Source: a bacterium (lineage in GTDB: Bacteria > BMS3Abin14). From it: DNA of 7,628 bases. The notes below the pieces were generated by a model. That model saw only the letters and a program-made list of their open reading frames with translations, made no database searches and was not told where the DNA came from. The stretch's first letter is position 1; each line of letters opens with the position of its first letter. Both the position numbers and the translations under genes were made by a program. The stretch lies in NCBI GenBank assembly GCA_020352595.1, contig CP070682.1, positions 2,065,129 to 2,072,756 on the forward strand. The letters run 5' to 3'. Below are positions 1-5,108 of the stretch, one piece after another.

Positions 1-210
1 CAACTCCGGGAGAGGATGGAGGCCGTGATCGGGGAGCTCCATGACGAGGGGGTGCGGGGGCTTTCGGTGGACCAGGAGTTTCTGGACGCCATGGCGGACC
101 TGCCTCCTTGCGCCGGTGTCTCCGTGGGCATGGACCGCCTGGCCATGATAGCGATGGATGTTCAGGATATCGCCGAAGTGATCTTTCCCTACGAGGGTTT
201 AACGACATGA
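1..210 (+). CDS. epmA: EF-P lysine lysyltransferase (EpmA/GenX/PoxA-like), C-terminal fragment
   Basis: The gene enters from the left edge and ends at the TGA at 208-210, so only the last 69 residues are visible. They read through a class II aminoacyl-tRNA synthetase motif 3: LPPCAGVSVGMDRLAMIAM, then DIAEVIFPY. The glycine-x-x-x-G-x-DRL core binds ATP in lysyl-tRNA synthetase relatives, and the 'LP-x-C-x-GV-x-G-x-DRL' wording with a chain end shortly afterwards is typical of EpmA. EpmA is a truncated LysRS paralogue that attaches beta-lysine to a conserved lysine of elongation factor P and so helps ribosomes through polyproline stretches. Full LysRS is the main alternative, because the N-terminal anticodon-binding domain that would distinguish the two lies outside the window. 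The next gene starts 101 bases downstream on the same strand. Confidence 0.8.
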   Translation, partial: QLRERMEAVIGELHDEGVRGLSVDQEFLDAMADLPPCAGVSVGMDRLAMIAMDVQDIAEVIFPYEGLTT

Positions 211-220
211 GAAAAGGGTA

Positions 221-296
221 CGGAGGCACGAAGACACGGGGACACGGAGAAGCCGTTTTTTTGTCCGCGCCTGAGCGTCTTCACGCCGCCGTGTCT
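221..296. repeat. Degenerate GAAGACACGG-type intergenic repeat with an inverted partner
   Basis: The gap between the EpmA fragment and the permease holds GGCACGAAGACACGGGGACA and its continuation, a short-period run of (GA)AGACACGG words. An inverted copy of the eight-base core lies at 289-296 (CCGTGTCT, against AGACACGG at 232-239), so the transcript could fold. Between them, at 244-262, a four-base stem (ACGG/CCGT) precedes seven T residues. It resembles a very weak intrinsic terminator, but the stem is too short to call one. The words resemble the GACGCAAAG repeats at 1844-2236. No coding sense is apparent. Confidence 0.5.
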
Positions 297-310
297 GGAA
301 GGTCAGCTCC

Positions 311-1789
311 ATGCTGACCCTTCTGGCCTGGTCCCCGGTCCTGCTCCTTGCCGTCCTGGCCGTGTTTTTCAGGCGGACGGCCCTCCAGCTGGCCATGGCC
401 GGTACGGCCTGGACAGCCATCATCGCCGCCCTGGTGTTCAACACGCCTGTGAAGATCGTCTTCCTGGCCGCTCTGGACGGGTTCCTGGTGACCCTCCCGC
501 TGCTGCTGGTGGTCTACGGCGGCATCCTGCTGGCCTCGGTGCTCATCGGTTCCGGGGCCCTGACGCGCCTGGCCGACTGGTTCACAGGCGCCGTGAGGGG
601 GGAGTGGAACCGGCTGAGCCTCCTCACCCTGGGGATGAGCAACAGCCTTGAAGGCGCGGGCATCATCGCCGAGCCTGTGGCGGCGCCCATGCTCCGGGCA
701 TCAGGCCTGGATCCCCTGCCTTCGGCGGCCCTCTCCATCATCGGCTACAGCGGCCTCATGACCCTGGGGCTGGGCGGGGTCATCATAACGGTGCTGGCTG
801 CCGTGACCGGCTACCCTCCCGACCTCCTCGCCCGCAAGGTGGCGGTGCTCTCGGTCCCCTCCTCCGTGCTCATGGCCCTGTCCATACCGTTCTTCGCAGG
901 CCCCTCGGGCTTCCGGCCCGGGCGCCTGGCGTACCTGGCGGTGGTGGGTCTCATCCCGGGGCTCGCCGCCTGGGCCGCCGTGGTAGTCATCGGGCACCAG
1001 GTGGGGGAACTTGCGGGTGGCGTCATCCTGACCCTCATCTTCGTCCTGCCGGGGATCCGGCGCATGAAGGTCACGGCCTCCGTGTTCCGGGACGCGCTGC
1101 CCCTTGCGGTCATGGGGATGGGCATCGTGGTGGTCAACGCCTTGCCTGTCCTGAAGGAACTGGTCCGCGAGCGGTGGGTCCTGGTCCTCTCTCTCATACC
1201 CGGCAGGACCATCACCTTCAGGCCCTTCTCCGACGCCTACCTCTACCTTTTCCTCGCGTTCATCCTCGCGCACTGGATCCACTACCGCGGTGAAAGCCTC
1301 GCCGGAGCTCTTTTCAGGGGCAGCAGGCAGGGATGGCGAACCATCCTCTCCATGGCCCTTTTCGGCAGCATGGGCCAGATCCTCTCCTTCACCGGCGCGG
1401 ACGTGCTCTCGGGCCGGGCCATGGAGCAGGCCGGCAACATCCCGAGGATCGTCGCCGAGAGCCTGGTGGTGGCCGGGCCCATCTACCCGGTGCTGGTGCC
1501 TTTTCTCGGGTGGGTGGGGACCTTCCTCACCGGATACGGTGTGGCCTCCATCATGCTGTTCGCCACCCTCCAGATCGGCATCGCGGGGAAACTGGGCTAC
1601 TCCCCCGAGTGGCTCGTGTGCGGGCTGGCGGTGGGCGCCAGCGTCGGGGGGATCTCCAGCCCCTTCAAGGTGGCCTTCGCCGCCTCCATGTGCGGCGCGG
1701 TGGGCCGGGAAGGGGAGATCATGAGGAAGACCATACCCATCGGAATAGCGGCGTGCCTGATACTGGGCCTGGTCATGGTATTGCTGTGA
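311..1789 (+). CDS. Lactate permease (LctP/LldP) family transporter
   Basis: A 492-residue, very hydrophobic inner-membrane protein with roughly 12 or more predicted helices. Two blocks match the L-lactate permease family (Pfam Lactate_perm). The first, at about residues 109-150, is SNSLEGAGIIAEPVAAPM and the following GLDPLPSAALSIIGYSG; it parallels the family's 'SFLEGAAGFGTPVAIPA...LGFPPL' block. The second is near the C-terminus: PILVPFLGWVGTF-like text, FLTGYGVASIMLFATLQ at about 407-423, then SSPFKVAFAASMCGAVGREG. Family members import L-lactate, D-lactate or glycolate with protons. The protein is shorter than typical members (about 550 residues) and its blocks are divergent, so the substrate is uncertain; another small organic acid is possible. 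The ATG at 311 has GGAAGG about eight bases upstream. No lactate dehydrogenase gene adjoins it, so context does not confirm lactate. A hairpin follows the stop at 1810-1830. Confidence 0.75.
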   Translation: MLTLLAWSPVLLLAVLAVFFRRTALQLAMAGTAWTAIIAALVFNTPVKIVFLAALDGFLVTLPLLLVVYGGILLASVLIGSGALTRLADWFTGAVRGEWNRLSLLTLGMSNSLEGAGIIAEPVAAPMLRASGLDPLPSAALSIIGYSGLMTLGLGGVIITVLAAVTGYPPDLLARKVAVLSVPSSVLMALSIPFFAGPSGFRPGRLAYLAVVGLIPGLAAWAAVVVIGHQVGELAGGVILTLIFVLPGIRRMKVTASVFRDALPLAVMGMGIVVVNALPVLKELVRERWVLVLSLIPGRTITFRPFSDAYLYLFLAFILAHWIHYRGESLAGALFRGSRQGWRTILSMALFGSMGQILSFTGADVLSGRAMEQAGNIPRIVAESLVVAGPIYPVLVPFLGWVGTFLTGYGVASIMLFATLQIGIAGKLGYSPEWLVCGLAVGASVGGISSPFKVAFAASMCGAVGREGEIMRKTIPIGIAACLILGLVMVLL

Positions 1790-1809
1790 TCACGGAAAAC
1801 GGCAGTGCG

Positions 1810-1830
1810 TTCCGGAGCATGCTCCTGGAA
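1810..1830. terminator. Hairpin after the permease gene, possible transcription end or mRNA-stabilising stem
   Basis: A perfect 12-base palindrome, GGAGCATGCTCC (1814-1825), is extended on both sides by TTCC and GGAA with one bulged T. This gives an eight-base-pair stem around a CATG loop, 20 bases after the permease stop codon. The position fits a 3' end structure. There is no T run after it, so it is not a standard intrinsic terminator; a Rho-dependent end or 3' protection is equally possible. Confidence 0.4.
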
Positions 1831-1843
1831 GCGCAAATTCCGT

Positions 1844-2236
1844 AAAAGCCGTCTCTCGCGGAGACGCAGAGGACGCGGAGGAAAAGCTTTGGATATAACC
1901 CTTTAGATCTGATCTTCCCTGCGGCCCCTGCGGCTCTAGTGACCGTCAGGGAACGGGCGAGAAACCCGGCGATTCAGCGCCACAACGCCAAAGGCTGTCT
2001 CTCGCGAAGACGCAAAGACGCCAAGAAAGACCAAGGAAAGGGAAGGTTTAACCCTCAGTGCCTGTTTGTTCTCTTTGCGCCTTTGCGTCTTGCTTGTCCG
2101 TCGTAGCTCGCAGAGCGAAGTCGGAAGCGACCGCAGGGAGCGGGCGAGAAACCCGGCGTCCTGGCGCTGGAACGCTGAAGGGCGGCCTCACGCAAAGACG
2201 CCAAGACGCAAAGAAGAGCCAAGAGGCAGGAAAGGG
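1844..2236. repeat. Cluster of GACGCAAAG-type repeats, in direct and inverted orientation
   Basis: The 533-base gap 1790-2322 shows no credible gene. It holds at least four diverged copies of a repeat built on GAAGACGCAAAGACGCCAAG. Copy 1 is at about 1846-1885 (TCTCTCGCGGAGACGCAGAG). Copy 2 is at about 1993-2040 (TCTCTCGCGAAGACGCAAAG). Copy 3 is inverted, at 2069-2091. Copy 4 is at about 2187-2230 (CACGCAAAGACGCCAAGACG). Copies 2 and 4 also share an upstream segment, AGCGGGCGAGAAACCCGGCG at 2139-2158 and AACGGGCGAGAAACCCGGCG at 1952-1971. A composite unit of about 100 bases is therefore repeated at a spacing of about 188. Copies 2 and 3 match as an inverted pair at 19 of 23 positions and could form a long hairpin. 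Short open frames here, rich in Arg, Lys and Thr or Leu, Cys and Val, are translations of the repeat. Confidence 0.75.
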
Positions 2237-2282
2237 TTCAAACCAGGCATTGAGGACCGTTGGCCGTGACACGTGCCTTTCA

Positions 2283-2307
2283 AGATCCGAGATATGAGAT
2301 CTGAGAC
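2283..2307. repeat. Short GAGATATGAGATCTGAGAC word repeat
   Basis: AGATCCGAGATATGAGATCT followed by GAGAC consists of three imperfect copies of a GA-rich GAGATnT word, just before the 97-residue open frame. It is much richer in A and T than the surrounding DNA and has no visible coding sense. Similar low-complexity words occur at 3229-3257 and 3384-3430. Confidence 0.45.
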
Positions 2308-2322
2308 CCGCTTCCCATCCCC

Positions 2323-2616
2323 ATGAGCGAACTAGCCATGCCCCCTGCCCTTGCGCCCCACTACCTGGCGGAGCTGATGCACCTGGCGTCCAGGCTCGAG
2401 GTTCAGGTGCGCGTCGAGAGGCTCGGTGACGCCGAGATCGAGGTCACCAGCGGGCTCGTGTGGCTGGAGGGGAGACCCATAGTGTTCCTCGATGCGCGCC
2501 TGTCGCCCCGGGAAAAGGTCCTCGTCCTGGCCAGGGAACTATCATCCTTCCCGCTGGAGGGGATCTACCTGAAGCCGGCCATAAGGAGACTGCTCAGGCC
2601 GGCGGAGGAGGAGTAG
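2323..2616 (+). CDS. Small conserved-looking protein of unknown function (97 residues)
   Basis: I do not recognise a named family. The protein is soluble and mixed alpha/beta in style. An N-terminal helix (about residues 10-24, LAPHYLAELMHLASRLEVQV) leads to a likely beta meander (VRVERLGDAEIEVTSGLVWL, EGRPIVFLD at 49-57). Then come LSPREKVLVLARELSSFPLE and a C-terminal helix PAIRRLLRPAEEE. The layout 'hydrophobic helix - GLVWLEGRP-I-FLD-RLSPREKV-LA-EL-F-LEGIYL-PA-R-LL' resembles short hypotheticals I associate with deltaproteobacteria, but I cannot name one. No strong Shine-Dalgarno precedes the ATG at 2323. The in-frame ATGs at 2338 and 2377 are alternatives; the latter has GGCGGAG too close to serve well. 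Codon use is normal for the window (G/C in third positions), which supports a real gene. It is not operonic with its neighbours. Confidence 0.65.
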   Translation: MSELAMPPALAPHYLAELMHLASRLEVQVRVERLGDAEIEVTSGLVWLEGRPIVFLDARLSPREKVLVLARELSSFPLEGIYLKPAIRRLLRPAEEE

Positions 2617-2710
2617 CGAGAGCCCGGCGTCCGGGAAAAGCTGCGACTCCCGTTGCACCTCTCCGGCCGCTGCCCTGGCCTGCTCCACCATGACTGTTCC
2701 CGGTACTCTT

Positions 2711-2760
2711 CCTGTTTCTGCCCCTATTCCTACTCCTATTACTATTCCTGTCCTCCCCCC
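2711..2760. repeat. Pyrimidine-rich hexamer tract (CCTATT/CCTACT) at the thioesterase 3' end
   Basis: The plus strand reads CCCCTATTCCTACTCCTATT and continues ACTATTCCTGTCC, an imperfect six-base repeat. On the minus strand it is (GAATAG)-like and spans the end of the thioesterase gene. After its TAG (2744-2742) the same frame meets TAA, TAG and further TAGs, all supplied by the repeat. The stretch 2617-2741 between the two converging genes otherwise shows nothing I can support. The run of seven C residues at 2754-2760 codes for the final glycines. Confidence 0.55.
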
Positions 2761-3209
2761 CTTCTCTTCGCCACCCGGAACCGGGAAGAGAAGCGCGCGA
2801 CGACGGTTCCGCCTGCGTCCAGCACCTGGACCTCCCCCCCGTAGGTCCTCTTCTCCTCGGGGTCGGGGACGGCCCGGGCGCGGGCAGTGACGGTGCCGCC
2901 CCTCACCGGGGCCAGGAAGCTGGTGGTCATCTCGACGGTGGCGAAGTGGGTGTTCTCGGGCAGGAGGGTCTTGATGGCCATGGCCGCCGCCGTGTCGGCG
3001 AGGGTGGTGATGGCCCCGCCGTGCAGCAGCCCCTTGCCCTGGGCAAGCTTCACCGTGAAAGGCATGCTCAGGACGGCTTCGCCGGCGGCAGCCTCATCGA
3101 TCCTTATCCCCAGCGTCCTCTCAAAGGGGGCAAGGTCCACCCAGGAGGCGAGGGTGAAGGGCAGAGGGGCGTCAGGGTCCATGGGTTTTTCCCACTGGGG
3201 GTTGTGCAT
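2742..3209 (-). CDS. PaaI-family hotdog-fold acyl-CoA thioesterase
   Basis: A 155-residue protein with the hallmark of the PaaI/YdiI-type hotdog thioesterases: GKGLLHGGAITTLADTAAAM (residues 59-78). It carries the HGG motif at 63-65 and the likely catalytic aspartate D72 on the central hotdog helix. It is followed by the second typical strand block, ATVEMTTSFLAPVRGGTVTA (90-109). Such enzymes hydrolyse acyl-CoA or aryl-CoA thioesters in the cytoplasm as dimers or tetramers, often for clearing CoA or in aromatic degradation; the substrate here cannot be read. Length is normal for the family. GGAG eight bases before the ATG at 3209 supports this start over the internal Met10. The tail KRRGGGQE is encoded by a C-run/hexamer repeat and may be an eroded 3' end. 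It stands alone, converging on the 97-residue gene. Confidence 0.85.
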   Translation of the reverse strand: MHNPQWEKPMDPDAPLPFTLASWVDLAPFERTLGIRIDEAAAGEAVLSMPFTVKLAQGKGLLHGGAITTLADTAAAMAIKTLLPENTHFATVEMTTSFLAPVRGGTVTARARAVPDPEEKRTYGGEVQVLDAGGTVVARFSSRFRVAKRRGGGQE

Positions 3210-3228
3210 GGCGGCATCTCCAAAATCA

Positions 3229-3257
3229 GGTGATGATCCAGAATCCGGGATCCAATA
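3229..3257. repeat. ATCC word repeat (AATCCGGGATCCAATATCCAGG)
   Basis: Just upstream of the thioesterase gene, GATGATCCAGAATCCGGGAT and the following CCAATATCCAGG contain four imperfect ATCCnnA words. The minus-strand reading (GGATATTGGATCCCGGATTC) yields Leu-Asp-Ile-Gly-rich open frames that I regard as spurious. It is A/T-richer than its surroundings and may overlap the thioesterase promoter region. Confidence 0.45.
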
Positions 3258-3383
3258 TCCAGGAAATAATCAGTTTTATGGAACTTTAACAATGTTTTTT
3301 CGGAAGACAGGCAGCACCCGGCCGCCCGGATTTGAAGACAAGAAGCGCCTTGAAGTAATGTGCAATCGTGGTCTTCCTCTTTT

Positions 3384-3430
3384 TTGACGTTGGACTTTTG
3401 ACGTTGGACGTTGGACGTTGGGCGTTGGAC
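3384..3430. repeat. GACGTTG tandem words
   Basis: TTGACGTTGGACTTTTGACG continues as TTGGACGTTGGACGTTGGGCGTTGGAC, about six imperfect copies of a seven-base GACGTTG word. It is in the gap 3210-3557 between the divergent thioesterase and GYD genes. Open frames across it on either strand (for example Asn-Val-Gln-Arg repeats on the minus strand) are period artefacts. The rest of the gap holds only the hairpins described at 3491-3544. Confidence 0.6.
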
Positions 3431-3490
3431 CCTTTCCATGCCCCGCTCTCCGGACTCGGGGCTTTTCCTCTGCTATCCTTTCCCTGTCGG

Positions 3491-3544
3491 GTCCGGAATG
3501 AACCGGACGCCGTGTCGCCGCCGGGGCTTTGTCCCCGCCGGCGG
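3491..3544 (+). promoter_or_regulatory. Two consecutive hairpins in the leader of the GYD gene
   Basis: The first is a perfect six-base inverted repeat with a six-base loop: GTCCGG-aatgaa-CCGGAC (3491-3508). The second pairs CCGCCGG (3518-3524) with CCGGCGG (3538-3544), with extra G/C pairs possible inside. The right arm of the second ends next to the Shine-Dalgarno AAGGGGGG of the GYD gene, so folding could affect ribosome access. In such GC-rich DNA, strong stems arise easily by chance, and neither hairpin has a T run. A regulatory role is inference. Confidence 0.3.
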
Positions 3545-3557
3545 GAAGGGGGGCATC

Positions 3558-3842
3558 ATGGCGCTATATATCATGCTCAGCAACCTGACCTGCGATGGCC
3601 TGGAGACCATCAAGAAGAAACCGGAGCGTATCCTCGAGGTGGACAAGGAGCTCAGAGCCATGGGTCTGGAGGTCAAGGGCCAGTGGGCCGTGCTCGGTGA
3701 ATACGATTTCGTCAACCTCGTCGAGGCGCCGGACAACGCCACCATCGCAAAGGCGTCCGTCGAGATCGGTTCCAGGGGATCGGTCAGCATGGTCACCATG
3801 CCGGCCATCCCGGTGGAGGAGTTCATCAGGATCCTGAAGTAG
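3558..3842 (+). CDS. GYD-domain protein
   Basis: A 94-residue cytoplasmic protein matching the GYD family (Pfam GYD), named after a conserved Gly-x-Tyr-Asp stretch, seen here as LGEYDFVNLVEAPD (residues 46-59). The ferredoxin-like alpha/beta layout is visible. A first strand MALYIMLSNLT is followed by a helix with KKKPERILEVDKELRAMG, strands LEVKGQWAVLGEYDFVNLVE, a helix NATIAKASVEIGSRG, and a final strand SVSMVTMPAIP with a closing helix EEFIRILK. The family is probably multimeric; its molecular role is not established. The open frame continues upstream to 3411, but the start at 3558 is chosen because AAGGGGGG lies just upstream and the family's N-terminus begins at this MALYIML strand. It stands alone and converges on the methyltransferase gene. 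Confidence 0.85.
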   Translation: MALYIMLSNLTCDGLETIKKKPERILEVDKELRAMGLEVKGQWAVLGEYDFVNLVEAPDNATIAKASVEIGSRGSVSMVTMPAIPVEEFIRILK

Positions 3843-3882
3843 ACCGGGTCCCGGGGCCGGGTCCGAGGCCCGTGAGACCATT

Positions 3883-4524
3883 TCAGGCGGGTTTTCTCCA
3901 GACCATCGTCACGTACTCGGTCAGATACCGGTTCCTGAGAAGCTCGAGGCCGGAGTCCGCAAGGCGCCTCCTGATCCCGGTGGCGTCCCCGAAACCGATG
4001 CCGGACAGGAGGGCCACGCCCCCGGGAAGCAGGAGCGCGGCGAACCTGGTGGCAAGACGCTCCAGGATATCCCCGTAGAGGTTGGCCAGGATCAGGTGGA
4101 AGACGGCGGTCGGCCCGACAGCGTCCAGCGTGGCGCACAGGGGCGTGATCCTTTCTCCCATGCCGTTGGCCGACGCGTTGGCGCGGCACGCCGCTGCGGC
4201 TTCGAGGTCGTTGTCCAGGGCGAGAATCCTTCCGGCTCCCAGGCGGCACGCGGCCACGGCCAGGATGCCCGTCCCCGTCCCCAGGTCGAGACATGAAGCG
4301 CCTTCAGGTACGGGAAGGTCCTCGAGCTCCTCCAGGCAGCTCCGGGTGGTTTCATGGCCTCCGGAGCCGAAGGCCCTGGCCCGCTGCAGGGTTATGGCCA
4401 GCAGGCCCGCCGGGCCCTGGACCCCCGGAGGAACAACGCAGAAGGACCTCCCGATCCTCACGGCGTCCCGGAGCGAAGGGTCCGGTCCCCCTTGACAGGA
4501 CATGCCCTCAGGAGGCGGCTTCAT
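3883..4524 (-). CDS. PrmA-like methyltransferase lacking most of the L11-binding domain
   Basis: A 213-residue class I SAM-dependent methyltransferase, last gene of the minus-strand operon. The PrmA signature ARAFGSGGHETTRSCLEEL (residues 49-67, usually AFGTGTHxTT) is followed by the SAM-binding motif I LDLGTGTGILAVAACRLGA (79-97), acidic post-I residue D104 in LALDND, LILANLYGDILERLA (144-158, equivalent to PrmA's 'VANILA') and the C-terminal strand PGGVALLSGIG. PrmA trimethylates ribosomal protein L11. The full enzyme has about 290 residues, about half of its first 100 forming the L11-recognition domain; here only about 51 residues precede the FGSGG block. The substrate may therefore be another protein. 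The start at 4524 overlaps the upstream stop by 17 bases. An alternative ATG at 4503 lies four bases after that stop; either way translation is probably coupled. Confidence 0.8.
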   Translation of the reverse strand: MKPPPEGMSCQGGPDPSLRDAVRIGRSFCVVPPGVQGPAGLLAITLQRARAFGSGGHETTRSCLEELEDLPVPEGASCLDLGTGTGILAVAACRLGAGRILALDNDLEAAAACRANASANGMGERITPLCATLDAVGPTAVFHLILANLYGDILERLATRFAALLLPGGVALLSGIGFGDATGIRRRLADSGLELLRNRYLTEYVTMVWRKPA

Positions 4525-4978
4525 CCCCGGCCACGACCCCCGGTGCGGCCGCCGGGGTTTTCTTTCTGGGCTCGGATTCCGCGAACCAGAGACGGTAGAG
4601 GACCGCGCCCAGGGAGAAGTCCGCCCAGGCCAGGAGAATGTATGGGGTGGTGGGGATCAGCAGGTGCCTGTAAAGAGGGGATCCGGGGACATACGTCCTG
4701 GTCAGCCCGAAGTGGACCATGATGACGGTCCCGAAGATGACGATGAGTCCGTTTACCAGGTAGCCCCAGGACGCCGTGCTCTTTCGGGAAAAGAGCCAGG
4801 TGACGTGCACGACGTCGGCCAGGGAGAGGACCATGGCCACCGAGTTGGCGAAAGCCGCCCCCCCTTGTCCCTCGAAGGCTCCCAGGGAGGGGTGATATCT
4901 CTGGTGCAGCACAGCGCCGCCGACAGCCATCAGGAACATGGCCAGGCGAAGGAGACGGCGTATCCCTGCTGTTTCCAT
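4508..4978 (-). CDS. Four-helix membrane protein, histidine-bearing, unknown function
   Basis: I do not recognise this 156-residue protein. Four hydrophobic segments are visible: about 6-25, 43-63 (ANSVAMVLSLADVVHVTWLF), 72-91 (GYLVNGLIVIFGTVIMVHFG) and 105-131 (LIPTTPYILLAWADFSLGAV). Positive residues (RRLLR near the N-terminus, SRKS at 64-67, EPRKK at 136-140) predict both ends inside. Histidines 25, 29, 89 and 105 would then lie near the outer face and H58 deeper in helix 2. Acidic residues D55 and D120 are buried in helices 2 and 4. The C-terminal tail is Ala/Pro-rich and probably disordered. The gene begins 13 bases after the 32-residue small protein and overlaps the methyltransferase gene. 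Histidines in or beside helices can bind haem or metal, but no recognised cytochrome motif is present, so this is only a hypothesis. Confidence 0.75.
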   Translation of the reverse strand: METAGIRRLLRLAMFLMAVGGAVLHQRYHPSLGAFEGQGGAAFANSVAMVLSLADVVHVTWLFSRKSTASWGYLVNGLIVIFGTVIMVHFGLTRTYVPGSPLYRHLLIPTTPYILLAWADFSLGAVLYRLWFAESEPRKKTPAAAPGVVAGDEAAS

Positions 4979-4991
4979 CGGGACCTGGCCT

Positions 4992-5090
4992 TCAGAACCT
5001 GATCCGGTGGCCGAGGTAGAAGGTCAGGGACACGGCGATGATGTGCAGGATCCACCAGCCGGGTTTGTACCGCATGATGTGCTTCAACAT
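4992..5090 (-). CDS. Tiny single-helix membrane protein B with PGWWxxH...YLGH motif (32 residues)
   Basis: A 32-residue reading frame from the ATG at 5090 to the TGA ending at 4992. The N-terminus MLKHIMRYK is basic, followed by the motif PGWWILH (10-16), a hydrophobic helix IIAVSLTF and YLGH (25-28), ending RIRF. It aligns without gaps to the preceding 39-residue protein over 22 residues: PGWW-x-x-H, then nine variable hydrophobic positions, Y-x-L-G-H. The two histidines are 12 residues apart in both. GGGGGA precedes the ATG by about eight bases. It starts 18 bases after the stop of protein A and 13 before the four-helix protein, so all are probably one transcript. The basic N-terminus predicts the N-end inside. 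Shared motif, spacing and ribosome site argue for a real gene despite its size; the function is unknown. Confidence 0.72.
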   Translation of the reverse strand: MLKHIMRYKPGWWILHIIAVSLTFYLGHRIRF

Positions 5091-5108
5091 CGGATGATCC
5101 CCCGAAAG

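Noticed and set aside
701..1282. 193-residue minus-strand open frame inside the permease gene
   Set aside because: A shadow of the permease: low-complexity Gly/Asp/His/Arg-rich translation, while the plus frame shows family motifs and membrane helices.
1844..2236. Possible CRISPR array
   Set aside because: The copies are diverged, in both orientations and unevenly spaced, with no uniform repeat-spacer pattern and no cas genes in the window.
2048..2297. Overlapping 67-79 residue open frames in the gap before the 97-residue gene
   Set aside because: They are translations of the GACGCAAAG repeat in several frames, without family signature or ribosome site.
3104..3439. 111-residue minus-strand open frame with Asn-Val-Gln-Arg repeats
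   Set aside because: Its N-terminal part is the GACGTTG tandem repeat and its C-terminal part overlaps the thioesterase gene in another frame.
3854..3871. GGGCC/GGCCC stem between the converging GYD and methyltransferase genes as a bidirectional terminator
   Set aside because: The stem is only five base pairs with an eight-base loop and no T run on either side; such stems are common by chance in this GC-rich DNA.
3473..4294. 273-residue minus-strand open frame across the GYD and methyltransferase genes
   Set aside because: It is out of frame with the methyltransferase and antisense to the GYD gene; Arg/Pro/Gly-rich composition with no motif.
4502..5002. 166-residue plus-strand open frame opposite the four-helix protein
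   Set aside because: Hydrophilic Gly/Asp/His-rich shadow. The minus strand carries clear membrane helices and operon spacing.
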